Part shown: positions 48,710-60,620 of the stretch, one piece after another | Position numbering within the stretch: position 1 is the first letter of the stretch | Layout of the letters: each line of letters opens with the position of its first letter | NCBI GenBank assembly: GCA_965153455.1 | Contig: OZ234494.1 | Coordinates: forward strand, 22,444,001-22,508,000 | Reading direction: 5' to 3' | Length of the DNA: 64,000 bases | DNA from: Sphagnum compactum | Lineage: Eukaryota; Bryophyta; Sphagnopsida; Sphagnales | Position numbers and translations under genes: made by a program | The notes under the pieces: model-generated | What the model was told of the DNA's origin: nothing | Database searches by the model: none | What the model saw: only the letters and a program-made list of their open reading frames with translations

Positions 48710-49984
48710 CAACCAGCTTGTCATTACTAAGTTTTTGTAGACGATTCTACTCGCTCATGATAAACCTTTGACCTGCATACCTGATGCATAAGAAACCCTG
48801 CAAAAAGTGTGAAAAGGAATCCCAGGGTTTTGGAGTTCTTGGGTTACATTTGCTTGTGTTATGCCTAATTTATTGTACATTCTGTCAAATCCTCCATTAT
48901 CAGTTTCTTCATTCTGCAACTTAATGTGACACATTTGATGTCACATGCAGATACGGATGTGGGTCACCATCATTCTTTTTTGTGGTTCTTTTGGTTTTGC
49001 TGAAAATGTCAATAACCTTTATTGTGGAGCCATCATTCAATTCTACTCAGGTCAATTCAAGTGTGAAGACAAGTTCTCTCTGCTTACAAAGAGATGTGTT
49101 GATTGATTGCTGCATCTTTCTCGAGTGCATGTGTCTGCAAGTAAAGATTCTCAAATATCTTTGTTGATTGATTGATTGTTAGCCCCTCCATAGATGCTTT
49201 TTGAGAGAACCATGCCAGGACTATGGTAAGATAAATGCAAGATGTCCCTGAGAAACTCATAGCACATTGAAAACATTAACATCTTTTGTTAGTCTAATTC
49301 AGCACTTTTCATGTATCTTTGTGCATCAATTGTTTGCCCATCATCATAGACACACTTCGTTCGTCAAGTTCACTTGTGTTCAGTATTGGCTGAAGATTGT
49401 GCCACTATTATTGCAATGCTTCCATGGTATTATCACATCAGCCAATGACCAGCAAAGAATGGCATCATTCCTGGGTCATTTGCCAATCTCAAACTGTTGA
49501 GAAGCAATGGCTTGCAATCATGACCTCATCAAAACAGAACCGATGTTCCTTGCAAGAATCATTCACTGTCAGGCCTTGAGCACCTATCAACTAGCTTCAA
49601 ACCTTGTCTACCCACTAGTTAGCAAAAGGTACTCTAAGAACTTATTGGCCCAATGGTAATTCCATAACCTTTGCATGAAGGTTTTGTAATCACTCTCTGC
49701 TCAGATGAAAAGAGCGCATCTTTATTCCCACAAAGCATGATTATGTCTGATTACTTGTTGGTCTCTTGTGTTTTTTTCTGCTTTGCAAGTGGTGCACTCT
49801 CTCTCACAAGCCCATTTTCCCTTGCTTGTCAAACCTCAAGCTCATTTCTCATACCACTTCTCTCTTTCATACATGGCCACTATTTGATGTTCGATCCTCA
49901 CATACCCCCTTTCTCTCATACTCAACCCTTCTTTGATGTTCAAACCTCACAAACCTTCTTTTTCCCATACCCAACCCCCTTTCA
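48710..49984. other. 3' UTR and spacer, including tandem-like C-rich units
   Basis: The first few hundred bases are probably the kinase 3' UTR. From about 49,860 the phrase 'TTTGATGTTC(A/G)A(A/T)CCTCACA' recurs with C-rich spacers. A similar phrase, TTGATGTTCAGTCCTCTCAAA, appears right of the LTR element at about 56,499, so the element seems to have inserted into this array. Confidence 0.5.
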
Positions 49985-50516
49985 CACTATTAACGACCAT
50001 TGACTTGTGGACGGGTGACCATGGACGACTAAGTGCTCGAATTAGGAATTCGCATTAGCACATGAATACAAATGTAAATAGTTAACGAAGTCTTATACAT
50101 GCACGAGGGTGAGCACAAAGGGGAGATAAGAAGAGGAATATGGCATAAGAGAAACACTAGTTTAGAAAAGATAATAGAGAATATGAGAAGGTTGTAGAAC
50201 AAAGGAAAGGACCTTTCTTGTGCTCATGGTTGGCCCAAGAACCATGTTGATGTGAAGTTATTATAATAAAGGTGTAAGCATGATGTAAAAGCTTTTATTT
50301 TGGCTACCTTTGCATCTTGTTTGAAAGGTTGTGGGTAGATATAACAATAAGTGGTAATATTAGGTTCGTTTGTTTAAAAAATCCATAAATAGCCACCAAA
50401 GTAGGTTGGGTTTCTTGTAAAAAAAATTTCTCTTTCTTTGAGTGGCTTTTTAAGAAGCCTTTGTGGAGTGCTACCTGTCTACGGTACTACAAGACTAGGA
50501 AAACAAGTGAAGTGCA
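49985..50516 (+). repeat. 5' LTR of the Ty3-type element
   Basis: It aligns along its length with 55,881-56,418. Shared words include GCACATGAATACA, AAGAGGAATA, GAACCATGTTGATGT, AAGTTATTATAATA, TTTGCATCTTGTTT and AAGTGGGTTGGGTTT with small differences. The left edge (CACTATTAAC) corresponds to TGCTAATAAC in the right LTR, so the terminal TG has mutated. It ends at AGTGCA. Confidence 0.9.
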
Positions 50517-50524
50517 TATTATTT

Positions 50525-50536
50525 TGGTATCAAAAC
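50525..50536 (+). other. Primer-binding site (initiator tRNA-Met type)
   Basis: TGGTATCAAAAC, eight bases after the LTR end, matches the TGGTATCAGAGC complement of the initiator tRNA-Met 3' end used by many plant LTR elements, with two changes. Confidence 0.8.
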
Positions 50537-51919
50537 AAGATTTTTAATAGGGTAAATCTTGTATATATAGTTCACCCTATGTTTTTTTGTCCTATTATTT
50601 TTTGGAATTTTCATAAGAAGGTTCATTATGCCAAGTGAGCAAGGTAGTGGGGTGTAGTCATACTAACATGTATCATTAACAGCTGTAACCATTGCTTAAT
50701 TTTTTGAATTTTGGATTGTAATAAAATAATAATAAAAAATAGAATTACTTTGTATAAAATGTTATTGTGAATGCATTATGTACATATCATAAGATTTGGA
50801 ATCAATTTAATGAGTAAAATATACGCAATTAACATTTTAAAAGATTTAACCATTATTTTAAAATAGTTTTGCACTAAAAGCACAATTTGAAAATATTATG
50901 TTATGACATATTTTGAGATATTATAACACCATAACATAATATTATTAAAAAAACTTTTAAAAATTTAATGTTTTTTTTAAAGACATATTCAAAAAAGCTA
51001 AAAATATTCATTAAAAACAATAAAAAATAGTGGTCTAAAGGGGCAAGTGTGGCTCCTTATAGTGTGGTTGGATTTAGTGAGATCCCTTTGTATGTGGGTA
51101 GTGAAAGTTAATTACCACTAAATGATTGGAGGCTTTTATATTTGGTATTGATGATGCGACCCAAGATGCCTAGGCTACAATCTTGCAAGAAGAATTACAT
51201 AAGGGTTTTGCAGACAAGGTTGGGTTAATTGCCTTGAGTGTCACCCCAATGAGCATGACCAAGTGCTGGCAAGGTAAAATAGACAATCATTATTTTTTGT
51301 CACAAAAATAACAAGTAGCCATAAACAAGTTTTAATGTATTGAAAGTGTAAATGTTTTTTATTTAATGATCAACATGAAGATAATCTTTAATTTTATCAC
51401 AATGATGTTGATTAATCACATATTTAATATGTATTCAAATAGATGTTTAAAAATTAACTGTATTTTTTTCTTGTTTTTTAAGTTGTCCAAACTTGTACAA
51501 GTAGGCGAAAGTAAATGCATTATGGAATATTTTGCATTTTCAACATGATGTACCTTTAAAATTTACTTGTAAGTTTTCAACATTTAAATATTTTAGTATA
51601 AGACATCAAACTTTTAATGGAAAAATATGTTTAAACTCATTTTCAAACATATTTGTTATTTACTTTTATTATGCTAAAGTTTATCAAAATTTTTAATCAT
51701 TTCATTGTAAATTTTAAAAAAAACACCATGTTTTTATTATATTATTTCAAATTACTTTCAAATATACTTTCTTCTATTTGTGTCGAAAATTAAACCATTT
51801 TTTTGTTGTCTTATATATATATATATATATATACTTTACCATGATCTCAACCAACTTAAAACCAAGCCCCAATCTAGGGGACTCCATAGAACAACGAAAA
51901 CTTAAGTGATAGAGGAATT

Positions 51920-52141
51920 TTGATAAAGATAAATAAGTTGATTGAGCCCTCAAAATCTCATGGCAAAACTGACACAATTCCAAAAGAAGTTATTTCTTTT
52001 TTGGAAATTTTGGAACAATTATATAGTGAAGTTTATAGTGAAATAGAACAGGTTAAACTTGCAACTTTGATGTTGCATGGTAAGGACCAAATGTGGCAAG
52101 GACAATTTAAGGTGGATTGGGAAGTGCACGGCCAACCCTAA
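51920..52141 (+). pseudogene. Gag-like remnant of the Ty3-type element
   Basis: The translation contains EVISFLEILEQLYSEVYSEI and VKLATLMLHGKDQMWQGQ, the pattern of the plant retrotransposon gag core (…W…LE.Y…S…KV..A…L.G.A..W). Short and without its zinc knuckle; truncated by stops. Confidence 0.6.
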
Positions 52142-52828
52142 GTTGGAATTTGGATAGAATCTAAAGGGTGTTCGTGGCCTAGTATATGCTCGAAGATTAT
52201 TCCACAACAATGAAACAAGAATTGATATAAGTACGCCAAGAATGGATTATCGTAGCCACGTCCAAGTGTCGATTTGATGAACATATCTTCTACTTTTCCT
52301 CTTTGGTAGAAATGGACCATGTTTGTGTTTTTGTGTGAATGGGTTAAATGACCATATAATGTATATGGTCAAAGCTTATAGACATGTAAAACCATCTTGG
52401 AAGCTTAAATTGATTGGCCATAAACTTTGAGAACCAAGAAAGGACCCATAAGAAGCCTTTTGGGAAAATAGAAGGTGGCCCTAAGATGGACACTAGGATT
52501 TATGGAACTTGGTTTCACAAAGGAAAATGGAAAAAACTTCAAAAGATTTGAAAATTGAAGCAAAGGGGCTAGACCAACCACAAAAACATCTAAAAGGTTA
52601 AATGCAAGAAATTAGGAGGAACATAAATAGAAAGGGTTATGTTTTACCTATCATTAAGTTAGTAATTGTTTTTTACAATGTCTTAAACATTCTCAACAGA
52701 TAATAACCCTTGCATTAACTACCCCAAAGGAGAATGAGGAAGGGGGTAATAATGGAGCAAGAAACAAAGGACCTATTAGGGTATCAACTGTTTTTTTTAA
52801 TTTAAATGGCCCAAGATCCCACTATCAT

Positions 52829-53020
52829 TTGCATGAAGGAACAATTGGTGGTAAACCCACATTGGTATTGGTGGACCCAGGTAGCACCCATAACCTAATG
52901 TCAAAAACCTTTGTGGCCATTCTAGGATTATCCTTGAAAACCATGGACCCTTGTATGATCCTACTACCTAATGGACAAATTCACAACATTATCCTTTACT
53001 TAGAGGATGTGCCAATTTAA
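52829..53020 (+). pseudogene. Retroviral-type aspartic protease remnant
   Basis: TLVLVDPGSTHNLMSKTF carries the D-x-G-S-T-H-N signature of Ty3-type proteases (Asp present, S replaced by P in DSG). The frame ends at a TAA in EDVPI*. Confidence 0.75.
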
Positions 53021-53051
53021 TTTCCATGTTTAAAGACACCCACCAATTTTG

Positions 53052-53306
53052 AAATACATGGAGCACTTGAAGGTTCTATTTGAAGTCCTAAAAACTAATG
53101 AGCTATTTGCAAAGAAAAAAAAATGCAAATTTGTTATTTTCTAGGTAAATTACCTTGGACATGTAGTCTCGAACAAGGGAGTGGTAACAGATCCTAGAAA
53201 GATCAAAGTTGTGATTGCATGGCTAATTCATAAGGATAAGATGGTAGTGAGAAGCTTCCTAGGTTTGGCTAGTTATTATAAGCAATTTGTGAACAATTTT
53301 GCCTAG
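53052..53306 (+). pseudogene. RT thumb remnant; fingers and palm missing
   Basis: It reads EHLKVLFEVLKTNELFAKKK, NYLGHVVSNKGVVTDPRKIK and VRSFLGLASYYKQFVNNFA, the region that follows the YxDD catalytic motif in Ty3 RT. Only about 30 bp separate it from the protease frame, so roughly 200 residues including YxDD have been lost. Confidence 0.85.
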
Positions 53307-53407
53307 ATGGCAATGCCTTCAACTAAATTATTAAGAGGAAAAAGTAGCTCCCAAAACATTCTATGGAATTCAAGATCTCAAGAAAGCTTTGAAGCCTTGA
53401 AGAAGGA

Positions 53408-53800
53408 TTGACATCGACTCATGTGTTAAAGGTCATTGACCCGAGAACAAATGAGATAGTTTTATGCACCGATGTTAGTGATTTGGCCCTAGGTGCTATA
53501 TTGATGCAAAAAGGGCTAGTCATTGCTTATGTATCTAGGAACTTGAATATTGTAGAATTAAACTACCCCAACCATGAAAATGAATTATTGGTTGTGATCC
53601 ATGCTTTGAAAATTTGGAGCTACTATTTGTTTGGAAAACCTTCTACCATTGAAATAGACCATGAAAGTATGAAATACCTAACCACCCAACCCAATTTAAG
53701 TAGAAAATAGTGTAGGTGGGTGGAAACATTACAACAATTTGATTTCAAATTGATTATGCATTATATAAAAGGTAAGGAAAATGTTGTAGTTGATGCCTTG
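53408..53800 (+). pseudogene. RNase H remnant
   Basis: LCTDVSDLALGAILMQKG, AYVSRNLNIVELNYPNHENE, KIWSYYLFGKPSTIEIDHES and MKYLTTQPNLSRK match the RT-linked RNase H (TDAS..A.GAVL, LN..E.NY..HEKE, TDH..LKYL). One stop (SRK*) and a KGKENVVVDAL segment follow. The second acid position reads IDHES instead of TDHQS. Confidence 0.85.
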
Positions 53801-53934
53801 TTAGTAGTTCACCAATGCCATCTCCATGGTAAAAAAAACTCATGATGGAGGACATTAAAAAATATCATGTCCAAAATGAATGCTTTAAAGAACCTTATGA
53901 AAGCCTATTGTAAAAAAATGACAGAAACCATGAA

Positions 53935-54506
53935 AGGGTGAAAGCATGAATTGGTGGACAATTTGGACTATCACAATTTATAAATTTTCTAGATTACATT
54001 CAAACATCAAATTTAAATACATATTCAAAATTAACATTTTCATTTTTAAAATTATTCATGTTGTTATATATTTTAATGGGAATCATCCTAAACATTAAGG
54101 ATGAATTCTAAAAAGATTATGGACTTGTAATGGATTTCTGAAATGACAACATTTATCATACAAAAAAAATGAAAAATTTGAACAAAAAAAGTTAAAATAA
54201 TGTCAAAATAAATAAAATAAAATAAAAACATCATCAAATGAAAAAATGATGCAATTGTTATAAAATTTTATTCTTGAAAGTCCATTTCACATTAAAAAAT
54301 TAAATCTTTTGCATGGATTTTTTTTATCAATCACATGTTTAAGGATATTCATAGGTCAGCGTATTAATATTTATGATTAAAAGTAATAGGGGATAATTAT
54401 AAGGTTTGTGGTTTGATAATTGTGAAAACTGCAAAAATAAATCATTAATGTTAAATTATGGACTTTCAAACACCACTTTTGAGCCATCTAAGCATGCTTT
54501 CACCCT
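53935..54506. mobile_element. MITE nested in the Ty3-type element
   Basis: A perfect 14-bp terminal inverted repeat (AGGGTGAAAGCATG at 53,935-53,948 and its complement at 54,493-54,506) bounds 572 bp of AT-rich non-coding DNA. It interrupts the expected short linker between RNase H and integrase. No clear target-site duplication was seen. Confidence 0.7.
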
Positions 54507-54529
54507 AGAAAGTCCAAAAGTATATGGCT

Positions 54530-55125
54530 TATACTTTGGACAATGGGGTGTTGTTTTATAATTCAAAGGTATGTATCCATAATTTTGAGGGCTTTTGTGT
54601 CTTTATCCTTTATGATTGTCATAACAATCCCATTGCAAGTCATCTAGAGTTTCAAATTAAAACCTATATGGTTGTAAAGACAAACATTTTTGGCCTAACA
54701 TGAAAAGGGATATATGTGAATATGTTGAAAAATGTTACATGTGTTAGATATCCAAAGTTGAACAATTTAAGATCCCAAGGTTATTACAACCTATAGGAAT
54801 CCCCAACAGTATGTCCATAAATATGGACATCATTGTGGGATTACCCGGGAACCAATTTGGACATGATAACAATTTTGTGGTTGTTTATAGACTCACAAAA
54901 CAAGTTCATTTCTTGGTTGCCAAATCCATTATGTTGGCCACATATGTGATTAGATTACTTTTATGAAAAAAAATTTGATTACATGGATGGCCCAAAGAAA
55001 TTGTATGTGATTGAGACAAAAAATTTGTAAGCCAATTTTGGACTACCCTACTTAGAATGTTTGGCATTAAACTCAAAATGAGCTATGCCTATTATCAAAA
55101 AATGAATGCACAAACTAAAGGACTA
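54530..55125 (+). pseudogene. Integrase remnant
   Basis: The translation runs NPIASHLEFQIKTY and IFWPNMKRDICEYVEKCYMC (zinc-binding H2C2 end), MDIIVGLPGNQFGHDN (first Asp), EIVCD*DKKFVSQFW (second Asp region) and KLKMSYAYYQKMNAQTKGLN, where the catalytic Glu of QTERVN is replaced. Several stops. Confidence 0.85.
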
Positions 55126-55865
55126 AACGTACCTTTAAAAAAATGTTAAGAATGTGTGTGGGCCATCGGCAAGGAACCATGGGAACAATATTTATATTTG
55201 GTGAAATTTGCATATAAAATTGGATTTGGCATTCCTCCATTGAAATAATCCCATTCCATGTTTTATATGGGCATAAATGTTGAACTCCCCTTTCCGTTTG
55301 AACACCTATTTCCAAGATAGAAGGTGTAAATGAAATGATCACTAATATGTACAATATTTTGAAATTGGTCCAAAAAATATGCAAAGTGCCCAAGAACAAG
55401 CCAAGTTCTATGCTAACAAAAGTTGATGCCCTAGGGAATTTGAAGTTAGTGACAAAATGTTTTTGAGAGTCAAGCCCTTGAAAAGTTGCTTGAGGTTGGG
55501 AAAATGCCCAAAATTGTCCTTTTAATATTGTGGCCCATTTTCCATACTCAAAAGAATAAACAAAGTGGCCTATGAATTGAATCTCCCAAAAGAATGAAAG
55601 ATCCATGATGTCTTCCATGTCAACCTACTTAAGAAATATGTGTCTAACCCTAGCCATTAATTGCCTAAGTTATTGAATGAATGAGACACTATAGTTGAAC
55701 CAAAAATATATATTAAACACAAGACTCCAACAATTCCAAAAGAAAACTTGGAAAATGTTTTTGATAAAATGAAAACACTATCCCATGGATGATGCTACAT
55801 GGGAAAACAAATCTAATTTTAAGGCTAACTTCCCTAATTTTTATTATTGAAGATACTGAACTACT
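55126..55865 (+). pseudogene. Integrase C-terminal region and tail of pol
   Basis: Scattered matches continue: RQGTMGTIFIFGEIC, VLYGHKC, YNILKLVQK, KNERSMMSSMST and finally DDATWENKSNFKANFPNFYY, the chromodomain-adjacent terminus common in plant Ty3 pols. Numerous stops and frame changes. The long minus-strand ORF at 55,115-55,618 is its shadow. Confidence 0.65.
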
Positions 55866-55880
55866 TTAGGAGGGGGAACA
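55866..55880 (+). other. Polypurine tract
   Basis: TTAGGAGGGGGAACA lies directly before TGCTAATAAC, the first bases of the 3' LTR, exactly where plus-strand priming occurs. Confidence 0.85.
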
Positions 55881-56418
55881 TGCTAATAACCACCTTCTTG
55901 TGGATGGGCAACCATCAATAATTGGGTGTCGCAAGTAGAATTTGGCACATGAATACATATGTAAATAGTTTAGGAAGTTTCATGCATGCATGGGGGAAAG
56001 CACAAGGGGGAGATAAAAAGAGGAATAGGGGAGAAAAGAAAGACTAGTCTAAAAACAAGAAAATGAAAAGATGAAAAGGTTGTAGAATAGAGGAGAGGAC
56101 CCTTCTTATGCTTGTGGATGAGTGGAGAACCATGTTGATGTAAAGTTATTATAATAGAGGTGTAAACACAATGTAAGCACCTTTGTTTTGCTACGTTTGC
56201 ATCTTGTTTTAGAAGATGTGGGTAGAGAGAACGACAAGAGGTAATACTAGGTTAGTTTGTTAGAAAAATACATAAACAACCACTAAAGTGGGTTGGGTTT
56301 TTTTGTAAAAATCCTTTTTATGAAGGAAACCAGTCCATTCAAATGGTTTTTTAGGAAGCATTTGTGGAGCATTGCTTGTATGTGGTATTGTAGGATTGGA
56401 GGAAACATGTGAGGTATG
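55881..56418 (+). repeat. 3' LTR of the Ty3-type element
   Basis: It starts TGCTAATAAC immediately after the polypurine tract and aligns with the 5' LTR. The end is placed at about 56,418 by alignment; the terminal CA is not clear. Confidence 0.85.
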
Positions 56419-58559
56419 TAATACCAACCTTCTTCCTTACTAATTTATCCTCTCATACATTTTTTTCATACTTCGCCCCCTTTCGTACCGTTTTCCTTGA
56501 TGTTCAGTCCTCTCAAACTCTCTCTATTTTTCAAAAACATTCTTTTCCCAAAAAAATCAGAGATTATCTCACTTAATTTTTTTCACGTCCTTTCTTTCCA
56601 AGCCTTATCCCCACCCCTCGACCTTTTGTCGATGGTTATTTTATTCAAGGTTCTTGTAACCTTGCGTTAATATGTCCTTTGGCATTCATTTTTGGCCCTT
56701 GTCCTAACCTTGGTTTTCGTGTGAATTAATTATGTAATTTTGAGGTTGACACCTTTATAACCCAAATGGTGAGCTTTTAACCTTGCCTAGAAATTACAGT
56801 GGAATGAATCCCTTACATCCTTAATTGTAATTACAGACCAAACAAAAATTAAATTAACTCTTGCATGTTTGTTAGCAAGCCTTTGAATTATTCTTTCAAC
56901 CATAATCATAAAATCAACCACTTGCATAGACCTCTTTTCCTTAATTTCTTTTCATTTGTGTTCTCAAGTTTTGTTTACTACCTCCTTATCCATGGGTTTT
57001 TTTCCAAGGTATGCGAGTATTATTTTGAGGTTACAATATGTGATTGGTTATTGTCAACTAATGGTTATACTCCCTTTGTTTCCTTGCAAGAAGTTGTGGC
57101 ATGGACATCAAATTTGCAAGACATGAAGGCTTTGGAGTTTAATTTACAAAAAATTGCACTTCATCTTTCAATTCACAAGTAGGCCCATTTAGATTTTCTA
57201 TAATTCATTGGCATCTTGTGTTCACTTTATTTCTTCGACGGTAGGAAGGCTCTTTAGCATCTTCATGAAGTATTTTAATTTTGGTTGAATATGCTCATTA
57301 ACATAATCTAGTGTTTCTACAACTTCCATGGTGGCTAATATGTTCATTAAGATTCCTCCCATTGTTAGTTACCTCTAGTTGCTTCATATAAATTGTAATT
57401 GTTTTCATCTACAATGTTGTTAGCTTTTGCTATGTATACTTCACTAGGTTTTATTTTGTCATCGATAGCCCTAGGATTCAATGGCTAGATTCTTGTAACC
57501 TTAAACCTAAATCTATTGTGTTGTTTGGTCAAAGGTTGTTTCAAAGCTTTGTCTACCTAACTGGCAAGTGTAATCTTATTTGGTTCATTACAAAGTTTTA
57601 TAACCACATGTTTTTTAATTTTTTTTATGAAGGTTGTCTTAAATGGTTTGAAGCAATTTACATTTAGGGGCTATAAGGCATGGGAAATGTGTGAAAGCAA
57701 GGGGATCATATTTAACCCAAACTCTTGTGCCTACTTTATTGCTTCCAAGGTTACATGTGAACCATGTTCATCTAAAATTAAGAGTTGGTGATTGAATTAA
57801 AAGATGTCATTTCAAATTAACTTTTTGAAAAATGATAGAAATTCTTTGAAAAGAAAAGTTATGATCCATGCTTTTTTTTGCATCACCATGCATGTTCTTG
57901 GTTTGTAGGTTTTTGTATAATCATATTTGATATTTTCACCCTTGAAATGTAGAAACTTGGAATAAACCAATGTTGCCTAGATATATCAAAAATTATGAGT
58001 ATGAACCTGAATAATACCTGGATATGCTTGTACTCATATCTGGAATTTGGTTTTTTCAAATATTCGTCCTTATACATATATGGCATAAAACATTCATGCA
58101 ATAACCGGTCCTCATGCGTATCTAAGTAGGAATTGCCCATACCGGTATGCACATCCAAACATTCATGGATGGATATGCCCATATATGCATATTAAGAACA
58201 AGCATATGCATATCCAATGCATAACGACACATTCCAACATATAATTGGTTAGGGATTAGGGATTAGGGTTACGGTTGGATGGAGATGGAGATCATGGGGT
58301 TTGGGGTTTAATGTTTTACACTTTGTGAAGTGCAAAGTGCAAAAGTTTTGTTGGCAAAGCTCTAAGTGTAATGTGCAAAGTGCACATCCTCTACCAACTT
58401 TGTGTTCTTTGTGATTTGTGATTTTTTGCAACAAAGTTTGAGTGCGATGTGTCTTCTTGTCTTTTTTGTGTCATCTTCTTGTCTTCTCTCTTCCTTGTTT
58501 CAAATGTAGTTCTTCGGCAATGCATCGTGCGTGCAATGTATCTTGTGAGGTGAAAGCGT
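56419..58559. other. Spacer
   Basis: C-rich repeat-like sequence directly right of the LTR element, then AT-rich DNA. Around 58,010-58,220 GGATATGC and GCATATCC words alternate. ATTAGGGATTAGGGTT at 58,254 is a degenerate telomere-like motif. No gene recognised. Confidence 0.5.
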
Positions 58560-59030
58560 GAATGTTCTCTATCAAGTGAAAGTGTGAGCAAGTTTGAGGT
58601 GTGAAGCTCTTTGTCTGAGGTTGGAGATGTGAGGTTGGAGGTATTTTTATGCAAGGTTAGAGGTCAAAGGTTTGATGAAGTTGGAGGTCTGAGCTTTGAA
58701 TGTTCTTTTTGTGAAGTTTGAGGTTTAAGGTTAGAACGCTCTCTTTGAGGTTTAACATCTAAGTGTTTTTTGTGAGGTTTGAGGTTTGAGTGCTTGTTAT
58801 TCTTTGTGAATTATGAGGTCTGAGCGTTCATTGTTCTTTGTGAAATCTAAAATATGAGCATTCAATGTTCTTTGTGAGGTTTCAGTGTTCAACATTTTGT
58901 CTGAGGTCTGAGGTTTAAGGTCTAAGGTTTGTGAGGGTCTGTGAGGCACTACGAAGGTCTGTGAGGCACTATGAGTGTGAATGTGTGAGGTTGGAGGTTT
59001 GAGGTGTGAATCGTTTAAGTTGTTTGAGTG
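58560..59030 (+). repeat. Decayed minisatellite of GAGGTTTGAGGT units
   Basis: Blocks of (GAGGTYTGAGGT) followed by 'gygttcaatgttctttgtga' recur about every 45-60 bp, and two near-identical 24-bp copies of GTCTGTGAGGCACTA plus flanks occur at 58,936-58,980. The long minus-strand ORF here (58,797-59,201) is a by-product of the repeat. Confidence 0.75.
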
Positions 59031-59413
59031 TGGCCTTTGAGGTCTTCTTGCTCTTTTCAGAGTTTTTATGTTTATGATGTTGTTATTGTCAGTGGTTGTT
59101 ATTGATGGTTGCTGCATTCTTGTAACACTTTTCCAATTGGAACGCTTATAGCTTTGGTGGAAATTCCAAAAATTTGGTTTATAGCAACACCTATACATCA
59201 ACCATTAACAAGGTAAATTTTTAAGCTCTTCTCCTAAACTTCATGTGTCTTGGATTTTTCTACTCTACATTTTTTATTCTACTTTGCAGGTGTCCATGAC
59301 CTCTTCCAATTGAATTGTGAACTTCCATGTCTTGCCCTATTTTTATTTTTATTTTTCGCATTTTGTTGGGTTTTTAGGGTTACATTGTAATTTTTGTTTT
59401 ATAGCCTTGAACG

Positions 59414-60620
59414 ATGGCTGAGAATGATGATGTGCAGTTGGTTGAGTCCATTGGTGGTATTGATGGAACACCACTAGCATCAAATGTTTAGAGCATGCAT
59501 ATGCATGGTTTTGGTGGTGTTAATTTTACTATTGTTGCTTGAGATCCTATACAACATCCAATTATTGTTAGATTTTTTTTGTAGCTTGTTTTTTCAATAC
59601 TCTAATTGTAAGAACACAAAAATACACTATAGTTGTAATATATTAAACATTACAAAAAATTAACATTGCCCTTTAAAATCTTATTGATATTGTTGCTATT
59701 TCAAATTATGTTGTTGTTTCAAATTATGTTGAGGTTGAGATGTAATAGCTTGCAACTATATAAATGCAAGTTATAGCTTGGAAACCACACAATTAAACCT
59801 CAATTTGTTGAATTTTTTTGCTGCAAGTGACAACTTACTAGTGGACCTTGAAAAGCCGCAAATGTTGCAATGCATTATTATAAAACATAGCAAGTTAGTG
59901 CTCTTGATTTGTGCCAACAATCTACTTTACGAAAAGGTTTTATGAGATATGGTAAGATTAATAGAATCACTCCCATGGGAACCCATATTGAATCTACGCA
60001 TCCAAAGTTGGTTGCTTGCAAAAAGTTGGCCATTGTTGAGGAACTTGCTACTATTGCTATAAGTCATAGTCGATAGCCTAGGAGGAAGTGATCTAGGCCA
60101 TTTGGGTGTGCAATCACACCATTTTTTGTGTTACAAATCCTTACAAGAAGTCTAATGAGGCACAACAACAATTTCTTGAAGACCTCGTCTTATATACTTA
60201 CAAGGGGTACATGCCCCTTTCCACTTGTGACAATATTTGGTTGAGGAGGCTAATCTTTTGCCTTTTCCCACGTGTTGTTTTTCCTTCTTGTGCTATTTTT
60301 GTAGAAGAAATGTTGCTTTCAATGGTCACAAAAACCATGCAATTACATGTGCTACCAAGGCTTGTTGGGGCAACAACACTATCATCTAGTTTTGATCTCT
60401 AGAGGTCCAAGGGCGACTGCCTTGGTAATCAATTACTTGAATGAATCTTGGATGCCCCAACATGTTACCATTGGTTTATTTGAGGTTCATGAGATCGTGT
60501 AGGGCTTTCCATGGATAATCAACTGCGTTCATTACTTGAAAAATATGATCTAATGCATCGGATAATATAGAATATTTAAGAATATTCCATTTGTTGAAAT
60601 GAAAATTTCAAAATTAATTA
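59414..60620 (+). mobile_element. hAT-type transposase remnant, N-terminal half
   Basis: From ATG 59,414 the frame begins MAENDDVQLVESIGGIDGTP and breaks. Later segments read HIESTHPKLVACKKLAIVEE, QQQFLEDLVLYTYKGYMPLS, CDNIWLRRLIFCLFPRVVFP, MVTKTMQLHVLPRLVGATTL and, after a frame change, ALVINYLNESWMPQHVTIGL then FEVHEI. The layout (BED-like start, 'PLS..EN.WLRRL', 'TFDLW' region, 'NESWMPQHVTIGLFEVHET') is that of a plant hAT-superfamily protein. Many stops. The C-terminal dimerisation half is absent here, but a minus-strand C-terminal piece of a similar protein lies at 23.1-23.65 kb. Confidence 0.7.

Larger units (their letters stand above)
49985..56418 (+). mobile_element. Ty3-type LTR retrotransposon, dead, full-length framework
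   Basis: Two direct LTRs of about 0.53 kb frame a 5.4-kb interior with a primer-binding site, gag-like, protease, RT, RNase H, integrase and C-terminal remnants in Ty3 order, and a polypurine tract. All frames contain stops and the RT palm is missing. LTR divergence is considerable by eye, so the insertion is old. A MITE is nested between RNase H and integrase. The 1.3 kb between the primer-binding site and gag is AT-rich and non-coding, and may hold another insertion. Confidence 0.9.

Noticed and set aside
48022-48724. Minus-strand ORFs across kinase exon 2
   Set aside because: Antisense shadows of the kinase coding frame; no independent support.
55115-55618. 167-codon minus-strand ORF
   Set aside because: Antisense to integrase C-terminal and later pol remnants of the Ty3-type element; no own motif.
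58797-59201. 134-codon minus-strand ORF
   Set aside because: Generated by the GAGGTTTGAGGT minisatellite; repetitive Thr/Ser/His-rich composition.
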